Shown: piece by piece, positions 48,201-62,890 of the stretch
Numbering within the stretch: the stretch's first letter is position 1
Layout of the letters: the number at the start of each line of letters is the position of its first letter
DNA from: Axinella damicornis
Lineage: Eukaryota; Porifera; Demospongiae; Axinellida; Axinellidae
Direction: 5' to 3'
Length of the DNA stretch: 64,000 bases
Assembly (NCBI GenBank): GCA_963931865.1
Contig: OZ007507.1
Coordinates: 19,533,985-19,597,984 of the forward strand
Notes under the pieces: model-generated
What the model saw: only the letters and a program-made list of their open reading frames with translations
What the model was told of the DNA's origin: nothing
Database searches by the model: none
Translations under genes and position numbers: made by a program

Positions 48201-51200
48201 TACAACCTTGTCATGCAACAAAATTACAAAGGATGCCAGTAACCATTGTACTCTGAACCAGTAGAGTAAATATGAGGTCATATCCACATAATGAAGGTCC
48301 ATGTTCATAATAGGGGTTCGTGTATTCATACTACAGGTGTAGGATGTCAAGGGCATATTCAATTAGTAGCCATTTCCTGTCTGGGTTTGTCAGCTTCCTA
48401 GCCACAGAGACACGTTGCCGTGCCAACTACCATACTCTATTCATTAATGGGCTATTCATGTTGATTACTGTGAGGTATACCAGCAGACTACTGGAAGTCA
48501 GTTGGAGCAAAGTGGTAGCCGCACTCCAGGTAACCGCACTCCTGGCAGTGAAAGTGGTAGGGCAAAATCACTTTCAGAACGATGGCATAAATTATATGGT
48601 TAGTATAGCTGCGGGAGCAGTTTTGAGCCCAGCAACACCAGGGATCAGAAATTAGGATATGTTTAAATGTTCTAGAGACTAAAAATGACCTCGAGAAAAA
48701 CTTGGGCCCTTAAGAATTCGTGATCAAGAATGTAGTAGAGAAGGGACTTTTTTTGTCACACAGCTAATTTGTCAACCTTCGATAAGGAGGTTCACCAGAC
48801 AATGGTGTGCAGGCATCCGTGGATTGCAATGAGCCTTCGGATTGCAACGAGCAAGACCTTTGCACTTTTCATCGATATTTTGTGTGTCCTAGTTCACACA
48901 CAATATTCGGTGTCCCTCTGGTAATGATGTGTGGGTATATACCAGCGTTGCATGTCACACATCCTTGTGAACTGTATCACACTTGTCCGCAGCAACTACT
49001 TCACAGGACCAGCTCATGCTTGTTAGTGCAGGTATTACGTAACCATCGGACTTGGCATAAACCTCCCAGTGTGTTAGCGTTCCTGTGACAATGACATCAT
49101 TTCGTATGCTTGATCACCAGGGCAACTAACTCAATTGTCTTAAGCAACCATGAGGTTGCACTCCTGGTAGGGGAATAACGTTATCTAATCAAGCACTCGC
49201 AAACTTGTGGGAACCCGGGGACTTGTGGTAACCCAGGGGAAGCTGTGGGAACCCAGGGAGGGTTTCATGGTGTTCCCATGAGTTCTCAGGGAAGTCATGC
49301 CATGTTGAAGCTACAAATATGGAAAACCACACCCAGCAAGGAAGGGTCTTCGGATGACAAGTTGCCAAAATCCCTAAGGCACAGCCAAAACACAAATCAA
49401 CAGACTTCCTAGACATCCTCCATATGACACCAGAGGCCAGCCAATTTCCATTTTCAGTGAAGGTCATGACCCCTAGACAGTGCTGCAACCACAGGTTCCT
49501 CCAACAGCCAACAAAATGAATACTGATGCCCAAATAAGGAATAGGATGGACAATTTCCCACACAAAAGTGAAGCCAAGAAGGGGAACGTAATTTCAGAGA
49601 ATGTCAAGTATTTCCACAAACACAAATAAACTGCATTCACAACGGAAGTTCGGTAAAATACGATCTTAAGGAGAGAGGGAGGGAGGGGGGAGGGGGGAGG
49701 GGGGGAGGAGGAAGGGAGGAGGGAGGGAGAGAGGGAGGGAGGGAGGGAGGGAGGGAGGGAGGGAGGGAGGGAGGGAGGGAGGGAGGGAGGGAGCTACTAC
49801 TTATTATCTTACTCTATCCTCTTCCCTGACTTTAGCCTATAGCTAGCAGGCAATAAGATGTCACATGCTTCACAGACGACTGCCTGAGGCAAGAGTGCAT
49901 GATGTCATCATGCACTCTTACCGGTATACCTCAGGTAATCAAATGCCAGGCGTCCCCACTTACGCATGATGAGCTATTTGTCTGAAATCAATGGTCCCAC
50001 TGCTGGGGGTATATGACATGGGAACATGGATGGCATATGACATGGGGCAATGGATTGGGAACATATGGATGGTATGACATGGGGGCATGGATGGTATGAC
50101 ATGGGGGCAGCAAAGATTCCCCACGCCAAAATATAAGGCAAGTGAGACTTTCCCAATGGCAATAACTAGTCCTTGGAGACACTTATCCAGTGATCAAAAT
50201 CTCCACTGCGGATTTCACAAGGCAGCCTTACACGAGGTAATCGATGGATAGGATTAATGATCAAGTTTATCGTTCACAAACACGGTAGGTACTCACCTCC
50301 GTATTTCATCCTCGGTGTCACACTCCGACGAGTCGTCAACAGGGAGGGGCTTTTCCTTCACTGCACAAAGGGACCAGGAGATCATGTGACCTAACTAGGA
50401 AATCATGTGACCCAGTACACAAGGCTACCCACTACATATGCACAAGCATGCCCACACACATCAGCCATACTTGGAAGTCAATGATATAACTGTAATGGCT
50501 ATGCTACCAATGTGCTTGCCAAGCCGCCATTGAACACGTCAAAACAAGTTATCTCACAATCATGCTCTGCAAAGCGTTTCCTAGCTGCAGTCAACAGCTG
50601 CCCACCAATTACTGAGATTGGCACTATGGTCTACTTCTGGCCACTGCGGTCAAGAAAGGTGGCGGTTGTTGGAATGCGCCAGGATGTGATCTCACGGACA
50701 GTAAGCTATGAAGACAACATGGCACTGTTGTGAGTGAATTTCCTGGGTGAAACATTGAGAGGGAGGCATCATTAGCATTAGGTGATCTCACGGACAATGC
50801 ATTGTGTGAGTTATGGAAGCCGGCAACATATGGTACTTGCTGTGAGTTAATTTCCTGGGTGAAACATTGAGCTGAGACACACACATGTATTATGGTTGAG
50901 GGTTGGTGAGCACTTGCTATAAATGGGATGTAATCTGCACATGACAGGTCATTTCCTGCTGTGGGTACCAAATGTGGAGGTGTTGGATTGTTAGGATAAT
51001 TAATTACCTGCTACAACACTACAATTACTTCATCCCACACACCCACACACTCACACATACAGTCATTGACACACACATACAGTCATTGACACACACATAC
51101 ACTCATCTATACACACGCACTTTCATTCACACACACACATACGCACACACACACACTCATATCTACACACGCACACACACTCATCTACACACACACACAC

Positions 51201-51226
51201 ACTGTGACGGTCGCACACACACTCAT

Positions 51227-51264
<38 letters not shown>

Positions 51265-54200
51265 ATCTACACATACACACACTCACCAATATCAGATTCC
51301 ATATCTTCATCAGTGGAGCCTCCGTAAGGGTCTTCCTCCTCTTTGGCCACACCCCCAGACACACCCTCTTCCACTGCAGAGTAAACACAAGGTAGTGATA
51401 ACAGTCCTGCTGAAGTATCCGCAAGGACGTCCCTGAGGTGAAAGGTGAGTTGCCCTACAAGTAGCACTATAAATCGGTGGTGTACTGGTGGAGTGAGAGT
51501 CTCCAGTGCGCAACTCAGGCTCTGTCCTGAGTTCGAATCCCACTAAAGCCCTTGGTTTACTGTTGACAGGTTCGCCTTGAAAAAAGGAATTTGCCCTTTG
51601 CCCTTCCAGAAAAACAAGTTTGAGCAATGCCATTTATGGTAACTCAAGCGAGTTCAGTGATGATGTCATCAGCATCCCCCATTAATGGGGCCCAGGACCC
51701 GCATGAAAACCTTCTGTATTGGAGATGCGGCATTCCTGGGTTATCAAATCAAAATGAACTGATATACTGGTACCAGGAGTGTGCTTGCCATGGAATGGAT
51801 ACTTCACATCCTACCTGCAATTGAGTCTACTATCAACCACACACTGGTTAAGGTGAGTCTGCTGTTAAACCCTGTACATCCCATTACCATGGCAGCACCA
51901 TACAAGCAGCATTCCAACGTGCTGTGTAGACTAGTGTCACTAGTACAATGTTGCTGTACTCTATGTGTTCTCATTCCCAGGTTGGAATGCAGGTTACAGT
52001 ATAATTATGCGAAACGTCTCTTCTATAGCCAGGGAGAGATGATGGGAAGAGAAAAAGAGGGAGAGGGAGGTAGGAGGGCGGGAGCTACGAGGGAGGAATG
52101 AGGGAGGGAGGGAAGGAAGGAGGGAGGAAGGAGGGAAGGAGGGAGGGAGGGAGGGAGGGAGGGAGGGAGGGAGGGAGGGAGGGAAGGAAGGAAGGAGGGA
52201 GGGAAGGAAGGAGGAAGGAGGGAAGGAGGGAGACTGGCAGGCATGCTGACCGGCTCTGACGACAACTTGAGTTTACTTTCTGGAAACCCAAGAGCTGACA
52301 TACCAGCTACATGTTTCAGGACTCTTACTGGATACAAACTCATAACTTGAAAGGCTTGGCTATGTAATAAACACTTTGAAGAATCATATGGAATTCCATG
52401 CATCCATACTTCAAGAGCTGGTGAACATTCAGGTTGAAATCTTGTGCAAATTACCACTTCCTCTAATGTGTACTATTCAATCAGGCATGTGTGGGTCGGC
52501 CAGCCTCTGCATGCTCAACCCATACCAGATTTGACTAATTTGTACCACACAACAACAATGCATTCCTGGGCTGCAGAAGTGCAGCAGGAAACGAACTCCC
52601 ACAAGCACCTGTCAGGGAGGGGGCTTCTCACAAGGGGGGAGGGGGGCTTCTCACAGGGAGGCTTCTCAGAAGGGGGGAGGGGCTACAAACACAGCACCTG
52701 TCAGGGATTCACATAAGGGGGCTTCTCACAGGGGTCCTGGGTTTGAATCCCACTAAAGCCCTTGGTTGTTCTGCTGAAGATTGGTTCGTAACTCAAGCGA
52801 GTTCAATGATAAAGTCATATCACCAGCGGCTTGTCGGGCCAGCCTCCGGGCATGCATACAGCACCTATAGCTGGCTGGCATTCATTCCATTCTTGAGTGA
52901 CAGGACCTGTTCCATTCATGAGTACGATTGTGTAAACATAATTACTTACAAATAGCTTCACTCGCTTCGCTCGCTCAGCTACTTCCCCCTCGTTCGCCTA
53001 CGTGAGTAATCCGGCACCGGACAAATCTCTGTGCAGAGCTGCTGCTCCCCGATTGCGTCCGCTTCAGCTGCTGCTCCCCGATTGCATCGATCCGCTTCGT
53101 GACTGCTGTTCCCCGTTTCCGTCCGCTTCAGCTGCTGCTTGCCGCTAGCTTGCGTCCACTTCGGCTGAACTTCCCTGATTTCAACAGCTCCCCGATTGCG
53201 TGCACTTCAGCTGCTGCTCCCCGATTGCGTCCGTTTCGACAGCTGCTCCCTGATTGCATCCGCTCAACGCTTGTAGCCTCACCTGTTCTGGAAGATTCCA
53301 CCCCATGCCTAATGTTCTTGAATATTCTTTGTGGAGTTCGAGGTTTAGTAAATTGAAGTATAAAGAAAGGTCGTGCGTCACTAGTCTAGTCCCGCGCCAC
53401 GAACATCCCACTTCCGTCACACACACACGCGCATTAAAATCTTACGCTATGAAGTGTTAACAACAAGAATGTACTAATACGTTGTTGACTACAGGAAGTG
53501 ACCAGCCAGGTGTTTGTGGCTCAGATTTTTTGACATGGAGGTCAAAGGTCTACAGGAATCACTCCTCTGTGCCTTCCTGTCTCCTCGCCACTGCAGTCCG
53601 GCAACCCCGGGGAGTTGGAGCATTCCTTTACAGGTGCTATAAGAAGAGTGCTTCAATTGGGATGGGGATGGAGGACTGGGTTGCTGGACGGCAGTGAGGA
53701 GGAGACAGGAAGGTAGGAGTGATTCTAGCTGACCTTTGACCTCCAGTGACATATGTCCAACAAAGCATTATTACAGAAGCCACCACTGTATGAACTGTGT
53801 GATCCGGCAGTACTAGTGTGGGCATTAGATAGCCTCGTTCCCAGGCCGTTCCCACCAACCCCTGCCGTATTTCATACTGGAAGCGATGAAATACTGGCGG
53901 TGGGAACGGCCTGGGAATGAGGTTAGGCATTAGACACTGGCCTACAAATTTATGGTGCACTGCTGGACTAACTACTGCTGGCCTCGTACCCAGGCCTTCT
54001 CACCCCAGCGTTGTTGCTTGCACTAGCCTCGTACCCAGGCCTTCTCACCCCAGCATTGTTGCTTACACTAGCCTCGTACCCAGGCCTTCTCACCCCAGCA
54101 TTGTTGCTTGCACAAGCCTCGTACCCAGGCCTTCTCACCCCAGCGTTGTTGCTTGCACTAGCCTCGTACCCAGGCCTTCTCACCCCAGCATTGTTGCTTG

Positions 54201-55332
54201 CACTAGCCTCGTACCCAGGCCTTCTCACCCCAGCATTGTTGCTTGCACTAGCCTCGTACCCAGGCCTTCTCACCCCAGCATTGTTGCTTGCACTAGCCTC
54301 GTACCCAGGCCTTCTCACCCCAGCGTTGTTGCTTGCTCTAGCCTCGTACCCAGGCCTTCTCACCCCAGCATTGTTGCTTGCACTAGCCTCGTACCCAGGC
54401 CTTCTCACCCCAGCATTGTTGCTTACACTAGCCTCGTACCCAGGCCTTCTCACCCCAGCATTGTTGCTTGCACTAGCCTCGTACCCAGGCCTTCTCACCC
54501 CAGCATTGTTGCTTACACTAGCCTCGTACCCAGGCCTTCTCACCCCAGCGTTGTTGCTTACACTAGCCTCGTACCCAGGCCTTCCCACCCCAGCATTGTT
54601 GCTTGCACTAGCCTCGTACCCAGGCCTTCTCACCCCAGCATTGTTGCTTGCTCTAGCCTCGTACCCAGGCCTTCCCACCCCAGCATTGTTGCTTGCACTA
54701 GCCTCGTACCCAGGCCTTCTCACCCCAGCGTTGTTGCTTGCTCTAGCCTCGTACCCAGGCCTTCCCACCCCAGCATTGTTGCTTACACTAGCCTCGTACC
54801 CAGGCCTTCTCACCCCAGCATTGTTGCTTGCACTAGCCTCGTACCCAGGCCTTCTCACCCCAGCATTGTTGCTTGCACTAGCCTCGTACCCAGGCCTTCT
54901 CACCCCAGCATTGTTGCTTACACTAGCCTCGTACCCAGGCCTTCTCACCCCAACGTTGTTGCTTACACTAGCCTCGTACCCAGGCCTTCTCACCCCAGCA
55001 TTGTTGCTTGCAGTACTAAGTCTGGACAGACCTGGTTTACTGGTCTCTGGCTCTGGACTGACCTGGTTTACTGGTCTCTGGCTCTGTTTTGCATTCTGGT
55101 TCATGCTTGGCTGGCGAGCTGGTGGGTTTGTTGGGATCACTCGGAGCTGCACTGCTGGCTTGTGAGTCTGTCTTCTTGAAGAGCTCTGCTTCTTTCTTGT
55201 CGTAGTAGTCATCTTCTGAACTGCTCTCCCCGTCCCTTGCTGATAGCCGGTACCTGGTGTGTGAGGTGTGTGCGCATGGTGTTGTATGTGTGTGTTGTGT
55301 TGTGTGTGCATGCATGTGTGTGTGTGTGTGTG

Positions 55333-55370
<38 letters not shown>

Positions 55371-56332
55371 ATGGTAGGAGTTGCAGTGTGGTAGTGCAAG
55401 GATGAAAATTATAGTAAGTTAGTAGTGGGTGGGGTCCGATCACAAGATGGATGCCTACCATGTACGTAGAACCAGATGTCACTAAAGTCGCTTCAGTTGT
55501 AGCACTTGGAAAAACATCCTGCTGAAAGACTAGCTCCCATCAACAGAGAACCTCAAAACGGACTTTAACTAGCCTCAATCGAGTATGTGCAGCTACAGCT
55601 GCAACTTCAGTACCAGTATATAGTGATGCAGTGGCATTGCACTGATAATCACATTGGTTATCGGTATTGGGCCTTCCTGGGGAGTATCGGCATTGGTAGA
55701 TTCACCAATAACTCGGCCGATAAATGGCGCATGCGCATTGCATAACCTGTGCTAGCATTGTCAGCGCAATGTTTATTGTGGAGTATAGAATGGCGAGTGG
55801 AGGGAAGGAGACATTGCCTATTGGGGAGTTTTATTCAGTCGGAGATTTGACAAGGTGAGGCAAACACAAGAACTTACAATATCAGATCGGTTATCAGTAC
55901 AGATGATATCTGTTGGTGTATATCGGATTATCGGAATATCGGTAAAAGTGCATCACTAAAGGTACCAGCTGGTGCTGTGGGAGCTCAGTGTGGCAGATGA
56001 GCTCGAATGGGGTGGCTATAAACCCCTTGTATAATGAGGCGTGCCCTAATGTGCAGTCAACCGAATGCTCCTATATATGTGAAGGTTGCATCTACGTACT
56101 ATACATGAAACTGGTATTAATAACACCAGGAACACTGAGTGTGTCCAGAAGTGAGAAGGAGTTGGGCAATGAATACAATTATACAGATGCTTTCCAGCTA
56201 AGGAGGAGGCCCACATTCAGACTCAGATTTTTCTGATTTGGGGGGGGGGGGGGGGGGGGGGGTTGAGTTTGTGTTTCTTTTTTCTTTTCTTTGAGAACGG
56301 TACGTGCTAGTTATGTACATCCTTAATTATGC

Positions 56333-56378
<46 letters not shown>

Positions 56379-59300
56379 AAGGCTAAAGAAATTGGTCTCA
56401 AAGGCAGAGTGATCAGCTAAGCCTCACTTATACTGGGAGGTAAAATTTAGCCCAGAGAAAAAGTGTCTCAGTTAATGCTTTGGGTAAAGTGAGGCAGAAT
56501 CCTTGGGCCTGCTCCTGATTCGAAATCAACCAAGACGTACGCGTGTTAACCTTAACCCGTAATTACGTTCCTGAGTGTGACTATATATATATGTGGTGTT
56601 CAGCAGTTTCCACCTGCACTACCAGTGATGTTACTCAAAAAGGACTGACAAAATCACTCACTTAACTATATTGAAGGACTTCCTTCAGCAATAGTTTTTC
56701 CAGCCTCAATCCTACGTGTAGGAGAGGCCGGAGGGAGAGAGCCTGACCATGTTATCACAATGCACGGTAGTCCCGTACCTTTGGACAACACGGTTACAGC
56801 ACGGTTACAGTTACATATATACACACACAGGAGCCCTTATGAGCACTCATAACGGCTCCTGATACATCTACGCCCACCACTGCAACTGACCGAACACTCC
56901 CAAGTGAAGGCCACTGCACACCCACTTATAGTATACATGACGCTTGTATTTATAGCACTGCAAGTAGCTCCGGGAATTGATTATGGGTTCAGTGAATATT
57001 GTTTCATAGGCAATAAAAATCATTGCCTCCTCGATTCTTTGTCCACAAACTCATTTAGTTGTTATTGTTATCGTTATTGCTGGTGTACTTCTGACTATCC
57101 ATATGAACTTTGATCAGAACTCGGGCAGTTTCACTTATTATAGATCAGCATGAACTAGCTAGGCACGGAGCTAGCCTCGTTCCCAGGCCCCGCCCAGCTT
57201 TTCGTCGCTTGCAGTACGGAAAAGCGGGGAGAGCCTGGTATGTTTCCTCACGTGAGCATTACGTAATCGTCAAGCGGCCAAAATTTTCAGAACGAAAAAG
57301 CGAAGTTTTGCGTATTGTTCAACCAACTAGACGTTCAACGCTTGGTGTGTATGGCAGTCGCCTCCCGCTAGCTAGATACGTGTGGTAAGTTACCTCGTAC
57401 CTTTGCTCTTCTTGCTGTTCTGAGCCCCAGTTCGCCCACGTTCAATTAAGTCCTTTCTACCACCTTTCTACCCTCGACGTCACGCACGTGAGGAAACATA
57501 CCAGGCCCTCCGCGTTCTTTCGTGCAACCGAAACGGCACGCGGGCCTGGGAACGAGGCTAGCACGGAGCAGCATGAACTGTTGCTAATCTCAGACCAACT
57601 GACTGGCCTCATTCCCAGGTCACTGCATGCTGGCCTCATTCCCAGGTCACATCATGCTGGCCTCATTCTCAGGTCACTGCATGCTGGCCTCATTCCCAGG
57701 TCACAGCATGCTGGCCTCATTCCCAGGTCACTGCATGCCGGCCTCATTCCCAGGTCACAGCATGCTGGCCTCATTCCCAGGTCACAGCATGCTGGCCTCA
57801 TTCCCAGGTCACAGCATGCTGGCCTCATTCTCAGGTCACTGCATGCTGGCCTCATTCCCAGGTCACAGCATGCTGGCCTCATTCTCAGGTCACAGCATGC
57901 TGGCCTCATTCCCAGGTCACAGCATGCTGGCCTCATTCCCAGGTCACAGCATGCAGGCCACATTCCCAGGTCACTAGGGAGTGTCCTGGAAAAGTACAGG
58001 TACATGATCCTGAATCCTGCTCTGTTGCCCATTGAATTCAAACACCAACCACACTCATGCACTATGTATAAGCTTCCTTGAGGAAAGGTACTAGCTGAGA
58101 AAAGGCATCTTACAGTGGAAAGGGAGGCCCTACCAGGTGGATGCTATTTTTAACGCAAAAAGGAGAGAACTGGCCGACCAGCCAAAGTGTTCTACAACCA
58201 AGAGAGACTCTTTTGATCCTTCGGGCGACCCACCCACCTCTCCCTGTACATTGTCCCACCATTCTTGCTAGTGCAGAACCAATCTCCCAAGGACATTGCT
58301 GGAAGTGACATCAAAAGCCGAAAGGTAAACCACCTGTATCACATATTGTTCTGATATGAGTGACATTGAAACCTTACTTTCTAGAAGGTAGTCTTCGTTT
58401 CTTGACGTAGCTGTCAATAATCCAGTCCTTCTTCACAATAAGACCTCGCTTGGCTGCAGTGTGTGCGTGTGTATGAGGGGTGTGCATGTGAGAGTATGAT
58501 TGTGTGTGTGGTGTATACCAAGTGTGGGTGTATGGCGTATGTACAGTGTGTAATGTGAGGGTGGTGTATAGTGTGTGGGTGTGGTGTGTGCCAACTCACC
58601 TTTCACCTGGTTAAACTTTGGTGTGTTGGGAAAAGCACAGCTGTTGATAGATGACATCATTATGACATCACAGGATGAACAGACATCATTGTCCACAAGT
58701 GACTTACAATATTTACTGGTTCTGTTTGACAATACAAACAATTCTCTCCTTGTTCCTCCCGTACACCACACCACACCACATCACGTGCCTCTTCCCCTCT
58801 TCTCCTCTATCCCTCCACCACACACGCACACACACACACACACTTGACTCACACAAGGTGAGTGCACTTTGGGCTCTAGTCTGGCTCGTATTTCGCTCCC
58901 ATGTCAATGGCCTTCCCCCTCAGCTCTCCACGGAATGGATTCTTGAAACCACTGAGAGCAAATATGACCCCATTCTGCATGGATGTGAAAGATTATTAGA
59001 GATTACTAGAGATTACTAGGGATTACTGGAGATTACTAGAGATTATTGGAGATTACCTAAAGAGATTACTGGAGATTACAGGAGAATACTGGAGTACATT
59101 TGTGCATGTCTATGGGGTGGGAGGTATATGTGTGTGTGGGGGGCATGTTGTATGTGTACACGTGTGCGACCAAATATCGATAAATGGTACAAGCCCTCAT
59201 GCCAGCATGGCAACAAGCTACAGTGTAGCAACCAATGTACATGTATCCAAGGTCACATGACAACCACTGTACAGTGTTGGGCTAGCCTCGTACCCAGGCC

Positions 59301-62300
59301 CTCACGCGGAACGCGGAAGAGGGCCTGGTGACACTTGGCAAAATTCCCGTATGTGCTGAGCTCAGCAGTCTTGATTTCGGGTAGGCGAATCACGTTCGTC
59401 CATTGCCAATTACTGCATAGTAATTACATTCTTCACCCCGTGAAAAGTGTAGCCCTTTGATAAAACCGCTGTTCTAGCCTTCAAGACTCACCTCTGGTCG
59501 CTCCCAACAGCTACCTTCCGCGTGATTTCGAATGCATCCAAGTAAGGAATGTAATCGATTACGCAATTATGCTGACTGAGCACATACGGGAATTTTGCCA
59601 AGTGTCACCAGGCCCTCTTCCGCGTTCCGCGTGAGGGCCTGGGTACGAGGCTAGTGTTGGGCATGCATGTTTAGCAAACCCACAAGGTCACATGACACAA
59701 ACACTGCACCTGAGTGCAGGTGTTGGGCATGCATGTATAGCAACCCACAATGTCACATGACACAAACACTGCACCTGAGTGCAGGTGTTGGGCACGCATG
59801 GCAACTCACACACAACACAATGAATGAGGTCAGCAACTAGCCTTGTTCCCAGGCCCCGCCCAGCTTCCCGTTGCTTGCAGTACGGTTAAGCATACTGCAA
59901 GCGACGAGAACCTGGGCGGGGCCTGGGAATGAGGCTATAGTCAGCGACCATCACACACATACCATGATCTGTGCAAGAGGAGTGCTGTCATCCGCAACTG
60001 TGAAATGGAGGGATCTTCATTGACAAGGGAACACTGGAAGCATTGACAGTTATGCATGTGGCTCTGATACATTCATTCCCATGCCACATCAGCCTCATTC
60101 CCAAGTCACTACCAACCTCATTCCCAGTAGGCAAGTATATAGGTACCTTTGGTTTTCTTAGTTGGTGGAGTTCCTCTTGGTTCAGTGTCACTGGGCTTCT
60201 AGAGAAAGGAAATGGGAGGGAGGGAGGGAGGGAGGGAGGGAGGGAGGGAGGGAGGGAGGGAGGGAGGGAGGGGGAGGGAGGGGGAGTGAGGGAGGGAGCT
60301 GGATATGAGGTGTATACATGCAAATTGACTTTCAAGGTCAAGTTACCTTCTTAGGACCAGTTTTGGGAGTGGTTACATGATGAGGAGAACGCATCGCTGG
60401 TGGTGACCTCCTTTTTGATTCAGTGAGACTAAAACTTGATCCTGATTGGTCAGTTCTCTTCTCTGCTGAATCTGATTGGTCAGCCTTGAGGGCAGCTGCT
60501 GTGGCCATCCTGGCCCGTGCTGCTGTGCTAGCAGCTGCCACGGAGGAGACATTCGTCTGCTCTTTGCGGAAGAACAGGCTCCCAGAGGGAAGATCCTTCG
60601 GTTCTTCCCTCAGAGAAAACACTCCCAATTTAACAGGCTGTTTCTCACCAGCAGCATCTGAACTGCTACCCTCCGCAGAAGAGTCAGGTGGCGAGTGGAG
60701 CTTCACAAACGATAGACCATATTTCTCCGTCTGATTAAGAAGCAAGACATTCTTCAATCAAATACTATATACAAGAAACCAAGTATGGAGCAGAACAGAG
60801 TTTAACTACACAAGTGTGTGCACCTGGTCTTGTCCATGCAAGAGATGGCGCGGACTGCGTGTACCTTGTTGAAGGGTTGGGTGCAGATGATCTTGACCCT
60901 GTCCCACTTCTGATCCGATACTCCCTTTGAGAGCTTCTCCTTACCTGTAACCAAGTCACGTACTGTAACATATCTACGTAGCATACACTGATATGCTGTA
61001 ATACACTGTGATGTACGATATAACGAGGCTGCATACGAGGGTAGGGCCTGAGAACGAGGATATATAGGTACAAGGTTAGGATGGGAAGTGCTTACCAAAG
61101 ATCCTCACTCGGCTGGTATTGGCCCAGGACTTGCTATCAGCTGGTGACATGAAGGTCGATGTGACCACCAGTACCTGCAGTTGAAGTGCAAATGGTCAGG
61201 CTGAAATGGCTAAGGCTGAGAACTGCAAATTAGGGTGCTTATTTCCTGTCTAGATGTGGAACATGGTCCTCTGATTGGTCAATTTTAAGGCAAACAATTA
61301 TGGTCTATGCAAGGACAGGGAGATCATCCACCTATTGCTGCTCACAGCACCGTTTGCAGGAGGAGGTTGCGGAGGGTGGACTGCATGGGAAGGAAGGAGG
61401 GAGGGGAGCTGCAATCTTACCTGGTAATCGTCCGGGGATGAGGACCGTCCGACCAACACTTCAACAAAGCTGCTTCCGTCATTGCCTAGTACAGCCAGAA
61501 TAATGGGGTGAGCTGGAAGATTCATCCACGGTCGAATGCTTCTACCCACGTATGTTCACGTGCCAAAACTGGCACATTTTGGAAACCATTTCTACAAATC
61601 ATGGCACATTTTGACAAATTAGCACTCCTGGTGAGCGACAGATCCCTGCTCAGTACTGAATCAGCACACCGAGGATACACAGTGAAGCCAGCAAAGATAA
61701 AGTCTTGTCTTCAAACTTGTTTGCTGCATGTACACTGCAACTTGCTCATTCCCAGGGCGTCCTGGGGGGATGCACAGCCGGGGGGATGCACAGCCGGGCG
61801 TCCTGGGGGAATGCACAGCCTAATTCTCAGGCCTTCTACACCTTCAGTTTTACAGTGTGCAAAAATACTTAAGAACTGGCAGTGTAGATTGAAGGTTTGG
61901 GAATGAGGCTATGCATGCAGCAGCTATTAGCACAATTTTATAGTACGCTAGGAATGAGATATGAGGCTGGGATTTGCACCATTGTGATCGGTGTGAATGG
62001 AGCTTTCAAATGATGTCCATTTTGCTGTTGGTTGAATTTTACCCAAAATCATGAAAACATCATGGGTTATAACCTTTGGTTGAGTGCGATTTTGGCAAAA
62101 TGTGACCAATATTCAATGTCCATTTTAGGAAATCAGTTGAAGGTTCTTTCCATGCTGCTCACAATAGTACAATACCAAGTTTCATATCTCATTCAAATGC
62201 ATGGATACAACATCATCGTCATGTCTATCTTTAGACAATGGATAATACATACGAGTAGCCAGCTAAGTACTATGCTAGGTATCTTGGGCTAGGAATGAGA

Positions 62301-62830
62301 TACGAATGGGATATTTGTGCCGTTGTGATCAGCATGAAAAGAACTTCAACTGGGGTTGTCTAATCATGACTTTAAATATTGGTCACATTTCTCACCAACA
62401 AAATTGCACTCGAGGCTATAATCCATGGGTTAATTATCATGATTTTGGGTCAAAATTCAACCTACATGAAAAACCATAACAAAAAAAACTGACCGACACA
62501 ATCCACAGCTTCATATCTCGTTCACATACGTATAGTGCAACTACCTCGTTCTTTTTTGGCAGAAATGGCACATCAGTCAGATATCCTTGTAGAGTAGGAG
62601 TGTTGTTTCTGTCAATTTTGGCGTAATTCCAAACTTGGCAGTCAAAATATGCCATAATGATAATCGGTAGACAATGCATGGTGTCCAAAATGTGCCAATT
62701 TTGGCCCCAAAACATATACCTCCTTCTATACCACTTGCACGGCCACAAGTTACTCACTGATTTGTACACCTGTAATCAACTTACCGATATCCACCGAGTG
62801 GATTTGAGTTGCCTTTTCCAACTGTGGGAA

Positions 62831-62890
<60 letters not shown>

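Noticed and set aside
51477..51547. Possible tRNA gene
   Set aside because: A and B boxes are present but the flanks do not form an acceptor stem and the body is dispersed; treated as a SINE.
53917..55482. Open frames of about 380-500 codons on both strands
   Set aside because: They follow a 45-bp tandem repeat whose period is a multiple of three; the unit is a MITE end in an XRCC1 intron, and the true exon within the span is 55253-55063 in one frame only.
57488..58081. ~200-codon repetitive frames
   Set aside because: Created by the 27-bp minisatellite; period divisible by three.
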